Both the position numbers and the translations under genes were made by a program. Under the pieces are notes generated by a model that saw nothing but the letters and a program-made list of their open reading frames with translations, was not told where the DNA came from and searched no databases. A stretch of DNA of 64,000 nucleotides, taken from the NCBI GenBank assembly GCA_930367215.1, contig OV884058.1, positions 173,706,478 through 173,770,477 of the forward strand, in the 5' to 3' direction. The stretch comes from Pollenia angustigena. Its lineage: Eukaryota; Arthropoda; Insecta; Diptera; Polleniidae. Positions 1 through 10,805 of the stretch are shown here, one piece after another; within the stretch, counting starts at the first letter, position 1; each line of letters begins with the position of its first letter.

Positions 1-267
1 TAAAATATGAACCGGAGGTTGGACCCTCGCAAATCGATCCACTAAGACGGAACAAAATTAATGCTCGAAACATATCAGTTCATATAAACTTAGATATCTT
101 ATGCTTTCTTCATATGTACATACAAATTTATGGTCGAGTTTTGACCGTTAGGCGAACACTAGTATAACTAAAAACACAATTTAAACCTACAATCAAATTT
201 TGTATAAATACCGCAATTATGTATTTATGTACGTCTGTATATAAAAAAGTATGTTCTTATAAAAAAC
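1..267. other. AT-rich intergenic sequence, nothing recognised
   Basis: Low-complexity AT-rich sequence with short frames only. No gene, RNA or repeat could be supported. Confidence 0.5.
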
Positions 268-1290
268 TAGCTGACCCGGCAAACGTTGTTTTGCCATATA
301 ACTTATATCCTTCAGATGTTACAGCGTCTGCATGCCAAATTTTAAGAAACCCGGTTGATTAGAAGAAGATAATTTAAATTATAGGCTATAGTTCTTTCCA
401 GATGTTATACTATTTGCCTGCCAAATTTCAAGAAAATCAGTTGATTAGTTAAGAAGACATAGGAAGGAGGAGCTTTTACCTCTCTTGCCTTATCTTATAC
501 TCTGTTCTGTTTTAGATGTTACAGTGTCTGCATGCCAAATTCTAAGAAAACCAGTTGATTAGTTAAGAAGATATAGGGTGGGGGAGCTTTTATCCCTCTT
601 GCTTTATTAAACGCCCTAAATTATAAAAACTATAGGCTATAGTTCTTTCCAGCTGTAACACTATTTGCCTGCCAAATTTCAAGAAAATCAGTTGTAAAGT
701 TAAGAAGATATAGAGAAGGGGAGCTTTTACCGCTATTGCCCTATCTCACGCCTTATTCCGTATTTCCTTTCAGATGTTACAGTATCTGCATGCCAAATTT
801 TAAGAAAACCCGGTGATTAGCTTAGAATCTTAGAGAGGGGGAGCTTTTACCCCTCTTGCCCTATTTCACGCCCTAAATAATAAAACTTATAGGCTATAGT
901 TCTTTCCAGATGTTACAATAGTTGCCAGCAAAATTTCAAGAAATCGCTTAATAAGTTAAGAAGATATAGGATGGGGGAGCTTTTACCATTCTTGCCTTAT
1001 TTTACGCCCTATTTCCTTTACGATGTTACAGTGTCTGCATGCCAAATTTTAAGAAAACCGGTTGATTAGTTAAGAATGTATAGCGAGGCGGAGCTAATGC
1101 CCTATTTTGCGCCCTCTAGCGATATAAAATAAACTTTACGAATTATTCACATACCTAACAAATACACCCTGGGCTGATTTCGTGTAAACTAAACATAAAC
1201 CATCTACAGACTATCCCCAACGTACCTTGAAATTTTGTTTGAAATCGGTCGACCCGTTTCCGCAGTTAGTGGTGACATCAAAGTGTGCAC
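268..1290. repeat. dispersed repeat with degenerate internal dimeric tandem units
   Basis: The block opens with ctgacccggcaaacgttgtt, a motif I associate with dispersed insect repeats. It then alternates two related half-units. One contains gatgttacagtgtctgcatg (near 313, 514, 771 and 1022). The other contains a variant reading ctatttgcctgcc or similar (near 400, 649 and 906). Each is followed by an aagaaaa..gttgattagttaagaagatata stretch and a gggggagcttttacc stretch. Pairs recur about every 200-257 bp. The right end has gaaatcggtcgacccgtttc, another typical dispersed-repeat phrase. There is no open frame. The family was not identified and both edges are approximate. Confidence 0.6.
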
Positions 1291-1393
1291 TTCTTTTTAT
1301 ATATATACACGCAAAGAAAAAACATGGTTGATACAATCAGAATCGCAAACTATCATTAATGTTTGTGGTTATGATTGTGTCAAACACGTCTTA

Positions 1394-1919
1394 TAGCCTT
1401 TTTACACTGATCAACATCTAACATCTACCATCAAAGATGTAGAAAATCTGAAACACTCGTTTACATTGCTCACATCTAACATCAACCATCAAACAAAAAT
1501 GTCACCATTTAAAAAAAAATAAAAAATTTTAAATAAAAAATGTTTTTTCTCACAAAAGTTGCAAAATTTAAAAAGAAAACAAAAAAGTGTATTTGAAATT
1601 CAATTTGTTTAAAAATATAAAAAATACTTAACAATGAAACGTTGTAATAAAAAATAAAGCTTGACAAATGGTAACGCTGCTTTCAAAACAAACTTCTTTT
1701 TGTCAGTGATGCCACAATAATAATATAACTTATTGCCACTTTTCTAGTGATGACACTAAAATAATCGAAAGATGTAGAATGATATAAAATGAGATAGAAA
1801 CATCTTTTAAAGATGTTGAAAGATGTTGGTTTTTAGCCCTATGTATTTCTTATGGAAAGATGTTAACATCTTCGCAAACTGATGGTAGATGTTAGATGTT
1901 GATCAGTGTAAAAAGGCTA
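1394..1919. mobile_element. non-autonomous TIR element (MITE), 526 bp, TTA target duplication
   Basis: The left end starts tagcctttttacactgatca and the right end is its reverse complement; the inverted match continues for about 39 bp through acatctaacatctaccatc. The element is flanked directly by TTA at 1391-1393 and 1920-1922. A 3-bp TWA duplication is typical of the PIF/Harbinger superfamily. The interior is AT-rich, repeats the motif aaagatgt near both ends, and has no coding capacity. Superfamily assignment rests on the target duplication only. Confidence 0.75.
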
Positions 1920-1922
1920 TTA

Positions 1923-4900
1923 AGTAACAATATATGTTCAGAATAATGTTATAGCTAATTATTATCTCAAACATATTATTATGTTCAGAAGAAAAACGCA
2001 AACGATTATTCAAACCATGTTTCTATATTTCCTAACACCATGCAACATGTCTATTTTAACATGTTATATGGTTGTCACAATAAAACCAATAAAATATTTA
2101 ATATCCATAATATATTTTTTATTAAAAACACAAATATAATTCAAATACATCTAAAGTATATACATATATTAAAAAATAACATTAAATACATAAATTTAGC
2201 ACTTGTAAAAATAAAGTTAAGACAAACTTACTTTTTTTCTATTAAAAAATCCACTATTTTAATACACTCTGGAACAGCAATTGAAATAATTTCCAAGACG
2301 GCTACATTGAAGGTTTTCTTGGCTGTTAGAAAGGCAACTTTATTGCATATTTATACTTGATTATAATTTTATATTAATAACTTACCTGTTTCAATAAACT
2401 AATTTATTTTGTAAGTTTTGCATCGCAGCATGGCCTTTTTCTCCCGAAAAACTTCTTAATTATTTTGTAATCATCCATGTTTGCCGATTAACTGATGCTC
2501 GCGGACGGAAGAAATTTTGTTTCTTTATAAACACACACTGTTGGTTTTAACAATAAATGTTTGCTCATTTAGATAATGTATTTTAAAGCAAACAAAAATT
2601 ATGGTATTAAACATACCTTTTGTGTGCAACTAGTATTATGATTTTAAATGTATAGTTGAAAATATATTTATTGTAGCAGCAAATATTTTCCACAATTTAA
2701 TATGTTTAGCTAGATCAGAGTAACTTTTTAGGTGTAAAACACCATAAAATATGATTATACTGATTTTAAAAATGTTAAGGACAACAAATATTTTTTAAAA
2801 TTATATTAGGACTATAATAAAATTATTAGGGTAAACATATAAGGCAAATATGAATAAAAAATGGTCGTAGTGACCACTCAGTAAACATGTTTTTTCTCTG
2901 CGTGTAGATAAATAATATTTACTTTTTTGTCCTTGTAATAAAAAAATTTTAAAATTTTTCTCTAAGACAAAGATTTTTTTCACCAAATAAAGATTTTCGT
3001 TCCAAATCTTCTGGCAACGCTGATTGATTGTTCCAAAGCCTCAATTCATTTACTTATAGCTAATACTATTCCAGCCGCTAAATTTTGGGACTGTTCTCCA
3101 TTTTCTTTGATTTATATGTTTCATGTTACAATTTTATTATGCTGTTTTGATTTTATGCTCTGCTTTTAAATGCGTAAATGCTCTTAGTTTCTATGCAAAA
3201 AAGCATAGAAAATTAAATTGTTTGTTTAAAAATACTCCAACAAGAAAAATATTAAAAGTATCGAAAGGAAAAAAAGGGAACACCTACCGATGGGTAATAT
3301 ATTGAATAACATGGAAATTGAAAATTGCTGTTGAAACAGTTTCAAATATTTGATTAAAACAGCGCGAACTAAATTCTACAAGCAATCACCCCTATTACAA
3401 AAGTCGTCATCTACACAATTTTTTTTGATATTAAATTGCTAGCTTTGACAAATTGATTGTATGGGAATCGCGGTTTTTATCCAGAGCTTTCTCAGTAAAT
3501 TGTGAACAAAATCAAAAGTTGTGCACCGATTACAATTGTATAAAGCTCTTTTGATTCGAAACATCTTTAAAAAAATATTTTTAAGCCAAAAAGTGATTTT
3601 TTCCCCGCTTTGATTTTTTATGAATTTTTAAAGAACAAAATTATTCGGGTATGTTCTGTAAATCGAAATGGAGTGGATTTAAAATCGAACAAATTTTAAA
3701 AACGAACCTGCAAAGAAAGTTCATAAAAATGTTTCTTTTTATAACAGAACATGCCCGATTATTTCTTTAAATTGTTCTTTTTTCAAAACTTGACCGATAT
3801 CTCTGAAACTACTGGACAAATCTAAATCCAACGTAAAGCACGGCTTAAAGATAATGCCGTTGACGAATTTTGAATTTGTTTTTTTTTTTTCAAATGAATA
3901 TGGTGAACCGTTTTCAAATTATTCCAATAAATGTAGCGGAAGTGCTTTAATTTTGAACATAACGGTATATCTAAAAACCAAGTAGATATTTTGGTTCAAC
4001 GTCCCAAATAACCTAAAAAACAAGATTCAGTTTTTGATCAACAAAAGTTTTGTTCCCTTGTGTAATCGGATGACGCCTGCATTAGCTCTTCTCCTTAAGC
4101 GAGTGTGCCCGTCATGATTTAAAATGTTTCGAGTTAGTGGATTAGGATGCAATGCAATGTACTGCATATTTCGTAATCATATTTTTTCTAATGTCACATT
4201 GACATCATTGTGAATATTTGAGTTTTTAACATACCAGGGGACAGCTTAAATTATTCGAAAAGTTTTTCGATATTAAAGGCCAAGGCAGTGCCCCGTATTC
4301 GAGTACCGTGGTAGCTGACTGGCTTTAGGATAGAGTAGAATGACAAACTTTAAATACCTTGTCCACCTGTGGTAAAGGGTATAAAATAATGCAAATACCA
4401 TAAATATAGCGAAAACTCGGGTTATTCAAAATTCAGGCTGATATTTTAGAAAAGCAACAAGATCCCTAGAGGGAAGCAAACTGACACCAAAGTAATCCCG
4501 TGATAGGTCTTTGGCGGTAGAGACCGGTTCTAGTTCTAACACTTTATGTGAATAAGACCTATCACTTTTACATGGGGTTGTCATTGGAGGGGGTCAATTG
4601 ACACCATTTGACCAGTCACACACCTATTCTCAATGGACGTGTTTAGTGACAGTTACTACAATGTAGTATTATTTCAATACAAAGTAGAATAATTTCAATA
4701 AAACAAGTCCTAGAATTAAATTCAAGTAATAAATTTTATAATGTCCCAAAAAATGTGTCACACCACCGGTGAAGACTGTACTGTAATTCATTACATTTTC
4801 TACCTTTTTGTTCTTCATAAACCAGTTAGATGATTGGTTCTCCTTTCACTGGTCATAAGTTCTATCTTTTTGCATCGGTTCAATTTTCACAAATCCCAGG

Positions 4901-5644
4901 GCAAGTCTGTTGGACTAATTGATACAAATTTCCCGCAGGGATATTACAAAGGATATTAACATTGTTTAATGGTCTTATAAGTAAAGATGAATTCTAGAAG
5001 TTATAGCGTCCCGAACATAATGAAAAGCAGGGCGTTTACATTTAATTTTGAGTACAGAATCGGATTCATCGGATTCAGCGTAACTCAAACCCTGATAAAA
5101 GTTTATCCTGATCCCGAGGTTTCGACCAATTTTTTTCTGAATTTGCAGGCCTGTGTAATCCATCTTAGGAATTATACTTCAGATATGGTTCCATCAAAAT
5201 ATTTATATATGTATACAGATAACTTGACCTTATTTAACTCCTTACAACATCCTTTTTAATTGCCATATTCTACATAAATCAGAAGTTAGACTTGCATATA
5301 CTTTTACGTTAATCCCCCACTGTACTCTGGTTAATGCACTGGTTTTTTGTTCAAGTAGTTGCCTGACGGTTAGTGGCAACCATACATTTATTGTATTTAG
5401 TTTTAATTTATTTATATATTTTTTTTTAACTTTTTTTATATTCAAATTAATTATAATTAGCAAAAAAATATATATTTAACAAAAGCAAAAACTACATGAC
5501 ACGAGTACAAACATTTGAAGTTCATTTACATTTGAGTAGACAAATTAATGCATCTAATTAGTAATAAATAACGTCATTATTAAATGAATTTATTTATTTT
5601 TTAAAATTGGTGATGGCAATAATACAACCTTAGAGTTTAGTTCA
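1923..5644. other. 3.7 kb AT-rich intergenic sequence without a supported gene
   Basis: Only short frames (about 106 codons or fewer) with lysine/isoleucine/asparagine-rich, low-complexity translations; none resembles a known protein. An imperfect inverted repeat at about 3632-3785 is given separately. Around 4240-4640 there are short non-repetitive stretches of more balanced composition, but no frame there is convincing. Confidence 0.5.
3632..3785. repeat. imperfect inverted repeat (potential hairpin)
   Basis: attattcgggtatgttctgt near 3640 is mirrored by acagaacatgcccgattatt near 3745, with further pairing outward through agaacaaa / ttgttct. The spacer is about 85 bp. It could be a decayed TIR element; no target duplication was found. 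Confidence 0.45.
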
Positions 5645-6456
5645 CCCAACAAACACGAAGTCAAACCTTTGATATGAAATGACTTATCATTTGACATCAA
5701 ACACAATTCTCAAACGTTTTTCAATTGTTTGATTTAACATTTAAATTCAAATTGATAATGATTTGAAAATAAACATTTGATATTATATGTTTTATCAATT
5801 TGATGTCAAATGTTAAGTTCAAATCAAAAATAAACTTGGCAATACTAAAGCGAAAAATAAATGTAATCATTAAAAATGGCGATTAAATTTACATTTTTTA
5901 CTTTGTGGTTACATGTGTTTTACTATTAAAAATAAATTTTAATATAAAGTGAACAGTTTATTTCTTGTGAAAATTAAAAATTATTTGTGAGTAATTCCAA
6001 TGATTAAGAATACAAAAAAGAAAGGAAAATAAAACGGGAAAGTAAAGAAAGTTTTTTGAACGGTCGCGGTGCTACAATCATCAAAATAAAAGGGAGCAAA
6101 TGTCGTCTTTGAAGAATTAGAGGAAGGAAAGAACATTATTTCATATTTTCGCTATGTTGCCGAATGTTTATCTCACAGTTTATTTAAAAAAATTATTAAT
6201 TTAAATTAAAAAATAAAATATTTGTATTTATGTTCCACAATGTATTATAATCCACATTTGAAAAACATTTGAGAATTAAGTTTGAAAGCAAGTTGAAAAT
6301 AAAGGCATTTTTCAACATGATAAGAATTTCCCCTTTTTGTTGAGAATGCTATGATTTTCAAATGATTTTCAAATCATTATCAAACGTTTGTCGTTTGAGA
6401 AAACGTTTGATTTCAAATCATTTTCAATTTGAAATCAAAGCTCCATGTTTGTTGGG
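5645..6456. mobile_element. AT-rich TIR element, about 812 bp
   Basis: Left end cccaacaaacacgaag and right end (reversed) cccaacaaacatggag form a short terminal inverted repeat. The subterminal regions on both sides are built from the recurring words tcaaac, tttgat and catttga, giving long imperfect inverted similarity. There is no transposase frame. The target duplication is unclear because flanking bases at the two ends do not match convincingly. This is a non-autonomous DNA element of unknown superfamily. Confidence 0.6.
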
Positions 6457-6776
6457 CAGTGATTGTCTGCTCTAAAATCACTATAATAATGTGTTTGTGT
6501 TTGTGTGTAGCCTCAGGTGAAGTATAATGAAATTTATGGACACGAAGAACCGCAGTATTTTGCAACTTAAATTTGGTCAGTTATATTATGTTAACAGCAA
6601 ATTTTATAACAATTGTGTTTAAAGTACGAGTATTTGAATATTTAACAACTAAAAATTTTTTTATGACCAACAGAAAAACCACTAATCACGACTTTAAACG
6701 ATTAATAAAAGCAGTTAAATAAAAGTTTTAGAAAAATGTGGATTATAACTTAAACGGTGTTGTTTAATTAGGAAAA
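6457..6776. other. 3' flank of first carrier gene
   Basis: AT-rich sequence downstream of the minus-strand carrier gene. ATTAAA (minus strand) at 6763-6768, just past the stop codon, is the nearest candidate poly(A) signal but is very close to the stop. Nothing else was recognised. Confidence 0.35.
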
Positions 6777-7709
6777 TTACAAATTTGAACCTCCCTCTGT
6801 ACCCAAGATGAATTTATAATACAATTTATTATACTGCTCGAGAAAAACAAAAGTCAATATTGTGTGAGGAGTTATGCGGGCAAAATAGGGTGTAAAACCT
6901 TTCCACAACGCCATTACACCTTCATTTCTTAGGATTTTTAATAGAACATCTGTAGTACCCCTATACTCTGGCTTAGCTCCTTTTGCAGTTTTCATATTTT
7001 GTATACGAGTCTTAGCAATATCCAAGGGCATTGAGGCTACGGATGTCAACAATCCAGAAAAAAAACTGGCGGCCACATGTACTGCAAAACCCGGTTGCAT
7101 TTTTAAAGGCTCTGCACATAGATAATTTTTAACTTGGCTATAAGAGGCCAATTGGCACATATTGACCACCATGGCCCGTCCCACAGTGGGCAGGCATCCC
7201 TTCCATAAGCCAGCCATACCCTCTTCCTTTAAAATACGCACTAAAGCATCAGCTACATTTCGATAATTGCGTCTTTCATCTTGTGGCAGTTTGCCATCGG
7301 TTACCATGCGTATTAAGGCCACCTCGGCTGGATTGCCTACAAAAGCCCCTGCAGCTCCCGACACAACACCCATTGTCATACTAGCAGCTACTGAGGGGCC
7401 ATGATTTGCATGGCTCTTGTATAAATCAATTAATGTTTGATACACACCCATTCTAGCCGTCGTATAGGTGGCCTGTCTTAGCAGACCAGCTCCCAAACCC
7501 TGCCAACATTTCAGCACACCCTCATTCTTAATCACTTTTAAGAGACAATCCATAGAGTTTTTATATTCTTTGGTCTTACCGCCCACGCCTGCCATTTGCA
7601 TGCGTGTTTTAACCAAGTCCATCGGTTGTACAAAGCATGTTGCCGTCATGCCTGCTGATCCACCAATAACGAATTTCATGTAATTGGGCATTTTCTTTTG
7701 TTCGGTCAT
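6777..7709 (-). CDS. mitochondrial 2-oxoglutarate/malate carrier-like protein, paralog 1
   Basis: Encodes a 310-residue SLC25 carrier of the inner mitochondrial membrane. The family exchanges cytosolic malate for matrix 2-oxoglutarate in the malate-aspartate shuttle. Three carrier repeats of about 100 residues are visible with signatures PMDLVKTRMQ, PAEVALIRM and PLDIAKTRIQ. Strong oxoglutarate-carrier marks are ATYTTARMGVYQ in helix 2, the second-repeat signature PAEVALIRM, and TPHTILTFVFLEQ in helix 6, which match human SLC25A11 closely from memory. The start is ATG at 7709 (MTEQKKMPNYMKF), which has A at -3; the frame stays open further upstream but lacks an ATG. The gene is a single exon with an intact frame and normal length. 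It lies about 3.1 kb from a similar gene on the same strand, suggesting tandem duplication. Substrate specificity is inferred. Confidence 0.93.
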   Translation of the reverse strand: MTEQKKMPNYMKFVIGGSAGMTATCFVQPMDLVKTRMQMAGVGGKTKEYKNSMDCLLKVIKNEGVLKCWQGLGAGLLRQATYTTARMGVYQTLIDLYKSHANHGPSVAASMTMGVVSGAAGAFVGNPAEVALIRMVTDGKLPQDERRNYRNVADALVRILKEEGMAGLWKGCLPTVGRAMVVNMCQLASYSQVKNYLCAEPLKMQPGFAVHVAASFFSGLLTSVASMPLDIAKTRIQNMKTAKGAKPEYRGTTDVLLKILRNEGVMALWKGFTPYFARITPHTILTFVFLEQYNKLYYKFILGTEGGSNL

Positions 7710-8425
7710 GATTTCAAATCCGAAACTTTTAAAAGGGATTGGGAAAAAAGAATGGTTTACAAGTTTAACTAACAATTTTGATCCGAAATGTTTTTATTTT
7801 TGAAAATATTGAAAATTGTTTTTGTCAGTAATTTAGACTTCAGGAATCAAAGTATATTTATTACAAGTACATGCAAGTGATCAGCTGTTCAGTTGTTTTA
7901 TTTTCGATATTGTCAAAATTTGCTTACATTTTAGTGCGACATGATTTTTTTTTTTTTTTTTTTTTTTGTTTTCTTTATGTTTGGCTGTTTGACAGTATCA
8001 AATGTTTTTACACAAACAAAATGGATGTTGTTTTTTTTATTGTTGATTTGTTGTAGACTTGAATGTACTTGGTATAAATCAGGGATGTCAGCGCCATACA
8101 CAATTGTGGAAATTAATTCACATGTACGCTTACGCTCTTTTATTTTGCGAGCGTGAAATATAATTGTTTAATGAGAAACACTCTCATTCAGCGGGAATTA
8201 TCGCAAATATCGCAAGGCCTGTTTTGAGGCCTCTAAACAGAAATAATATACATATTTATGTATATGGAGGATTTCATGTCAAATTTTTAAATCGATGTCT
8301 TCCGATTTGGGTTAAATTAGCACCAAGCTTGGTCCTATTAAATAGTAGTTTAGACACAAATTTTCAACAAGATCGGTCAAAAAGTTTCTGAAATACCCCC
8401 TTTATTTGACATTTTGGCCATACAG

Positions 8426-8573
8426 GTGTTCTTTCTCATCCATGTAACTTACTACCTATTGGTGTTAGACAAATTTGTCCCAAGTAGCTTACATACATAG
8501 CTATTTAATCAATCTTTAAAAAAAAATATTTTTGGTTTTTTAAAAAAATTTTGTTTTTAAATTGAAAACTTTT
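8426..8573. repeat. direct repeat, copy 1 (about 150 bp)
   Basis: Begins gtgttctttctcatccatgt and continues through ctattggtgttag, caaatttgtcccaagtagct and a ttaaaaaaatattttt tract. It recurs at 8721-8875 with small differences, about 295 bp to the right. Probably a local duplication in the intergenic spacer. Confidence 0.75.
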
Positions 8574-8720
8574 TTATTTTTTTTTTAGCGGGAATGTTTT
8601 TTTTTTTTTTTTTGCTCAAAAGAAAGCTTATGTCTTTTCTTTTAAGGTAGTTTTGGTCGCTTTTAGGGATACTTTGGGTTATGCATAAAAAAAAATAATT
8701 TTCAATTTTTAGCATATGCA

Positions 8721-8875
8721 GTGTTCTTTCTCAGCCATGTAACTTATTACCTATTGGTGTTAGCAAAATTTGTCCCAAGTAGCTTCGATAGCTATTTGAT
8801 CAATATTTTTAAAAAAAATATTTTTGTTTTTTTAAAAAAATGTTAAAAAAATTTTTTTTTTTAATTTAAAACTTT
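8721..8875. repeat. direct repeat, copy 2 (about 150 bp)
   Basis: Second copy of the block at 8426-8573, beginning gtgttctttctcagccatgt. It lacks the short tacatacata stretch after caagtagctt that copy 1 has. Confidence 0.75.
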
Positions 8876-9908
8876 CATTGTTGGAATTCGCAAAGGTATG
8901 TTGAGCAAAAAACTAAAAATATTGGAAAGAATTGTATTAGGTTGTAAAAAAAACTTCAAATATTTTCCAAAAAATAAGCAAAGTTTCTGAGGTTCCAAAT
9001 TAATTTTATTTAAATAATAACTGATTGTGTATGTCCATAACTCAACATTTTTTGATAATTGTATTATTATTAATTGCTTTTAAGTCTTCATAGCAATAAC
9101 TGTAAGTTAACTTTAAATGGTCTGATGAAAAATGAATGAAAAGCATGTACTATGTTTCCTCACATAATGCTGGCCCTGGTGTTTGCATCGGCCTTTCATG
9201 AAAATGTTTCCTAGTGTAAGTTTCAACACCTTACCTGATTTCCAAAAATTTAATCGAACACAAATGACCCTTAGAAGTCGTTAATAAGGCCTCGTAATAG
9301 GCCTCGCAACCGCACATTTCGCCCGCTGGGCATGTAAAAGATAAGAGTAAACTCACCAACACAACCATAATTGACATCACTGGTATAAATATACTTTGTC
9401 AGGAATTAAAAAAAATTTTTGAACACAAAACTACACCAATTACAAGGTGAATTCATTATAGGTTATCTCGGTACTACAACAAGTACAACTCGAGCAAAAC
9501 ACAAGAGCAATTTATTTTTGTAAAATTATTGCACAATTGCAAAAAAGATATGAAACCAAACAGAAACAAAGATAAAAAGAAAATAATTACATCCAAAAAA
9601 ACGTTATCAGCAGGGCTTTTAAGACCACCTGTAATGAATTTGCCTTAACCTTGATTTATCATTTGGAAAAGTGGTTTTTTTTATAGAAAAACTAAAGTTA
9701 TTAAACAAATAAAACTGTTAAGCGATTAAGAATTATAAGCACCAGTTTTACTTGTAACAATATCAAAGCTTAAACAAAAACAAAAACAATAAACAGTGAG
9801 TTATCTTTTCTTACATTCCCCATTACAATTGTTTGGAATTCTCCCAACATAAATTGTAGTTGTAAGCAAGTTAAAAAAAAACAAAAAACTTTCTTTTCAC
9901 AAGAAAAT

Positions 9909-10307
9909 CAAATAATAATAAAGCCTAGTGCCAGTTCAGTTTTTTTAGGCCGTGCACTTGCCAGTTTATTTTCAACGTAATTTTTGGGAATACATAATTT
10001 TCAATTAACAATATTTCGTTGTTCGTGCTTAATTCCCAATTCAAATAATAATAAAGCCTATTGCCAGTTCAGTTTTTTTAGGCCGTGCACTTGCCAGTTT
10101 ATTTTCAACGTAATTTTTGGGAATACATAATTTTCAATTAACAATATTTCGTTGTTCGTGCTTAATTCCCAATTCAAATAATAATAAAGCCTATTGCCAG
10201 TTCAGTTTTTTTAGGCCGTGCACTTGCCTGTTTATTTTCAACGTAATTTTTGGGAATACAAAATTTTCAATTAACAATATTTCGTTGTTCGTGCTTAATT
10301 CCCAATT
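9909..10307. repeat. tandem repeat, exactly 3 copies of 133 bp
   Basis: Copies start at 9909, 10042 and 10175. Each begins caaataataataaagcct and contains aggccgtgcacttgcc and aatatttcgttgttcgtgct. The period is exactly 133 bp and the copies differ at only a few positions (for example agcctagtgcc versus agcctattgcc, and gcctgttt versus gccagttt in copy 3). Since 133 is not a multiple of 3, any frame across it changes phase at each copy, so it is not coding. Confidence 0.95.
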
Positions 10308-10737
10308 TTTATTCTTGATAAAAGCCCTGAATGTTTATAAATTGCTTTTCTTCTATTTTTCTTATAAAACCAGTTATTTTAACAATGTTGCATATAATTC
10401 AAACTGTTAGGGACGCTTGTACTTTTGGTCGAAAGATTTCAAAAATTTTTATCGACAATACATGGACAATGATGCAATTCATCAGAATCAATGAAAAACA
10501 CGATTTTTAATTTTTGGTTAGTTAGGGCCTCTAGTGTTTAAGGTAACGATATAATCTTCTGTAGATACGGTTTACTTTTTATTATTAAAATCGCTACTTT
10601 TGGTCGAAAGACTTAAAATTTTTTTGGGTTAGGTTACCTTGCGTTTTAGGTAACGATATGTTTTCTGTAAAATCAACTTTCATTGGTAGTGATTTTATAC
10701 CCAAAATGCATAAAACAAAATTAAAATTGCATTCCAA
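10308..10737. other. downstream flank of second carrier gene with a short duplication
   Basis: The phrase tacttttggtcgaaagat near 10429 recurs as tacttttggtcgaaagac near 10593, each followed by an aggtaacgatat stretch, suggesting an internal duplication of roughly 165 bp. There are no coding frames. Confidence 0.5.
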
Positions 10738-10743
10738 TTTATT
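10738..10743 (-). promoter_or_regulatory. candidate poly(A) signal AATAAA for carrier paralog 2
   Basis: TTTATT on the plus strand reads AATAAA on the minus strand, about 63 bp past the stop codon at 10806, a plausible 3' UTR length for a compact fly gene. Confidence 0.5.
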
Positions 10744-10805
10744 TAAACAATAAAACAACTCAATTGAACAATATAAAAGACTACACAACTGTCGACGCTC
10801 TTCAT

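Larger units (their letters stand above)
7710..9908. other. intergenic sequence between carrier paralogs
   Basis: AT-rich, with a run of about 22 T near 7945-7967 and a duplicated block described separately. The immediate upstream region of the first carrier gene (7710-7870) should contain its promoter, but no clear TATA or Inr motif could be picked out. Short frames here are low-complexity. Confidence 0.45.

Noticed and set aside
2040..2360. 106-codon frame
   Set aside because: Lys/Ile/Asn-rich low-complexity translation in AT-rich DNA, no family resemblance and no supporting context.
4975..5463. Overlapping frames on both strands around 5 kb
   Set aside because: Short, mutually antisense and without recognisable motifs; intergenic sequence between repeats.
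7710..7775. Extra 22 codons in frame upstream of the first carrier ATG
   Set aside because: They contain no ATG (the longer frame would start on TTG) and would add a segment absent from the family; treated as 5' UTR.
10117..10410. 97-codon frame across the 133-bp repeats
   Set aside because: The repeat period is not a multiple of three, so the frame changes phase at each copy; it is a chance opening.
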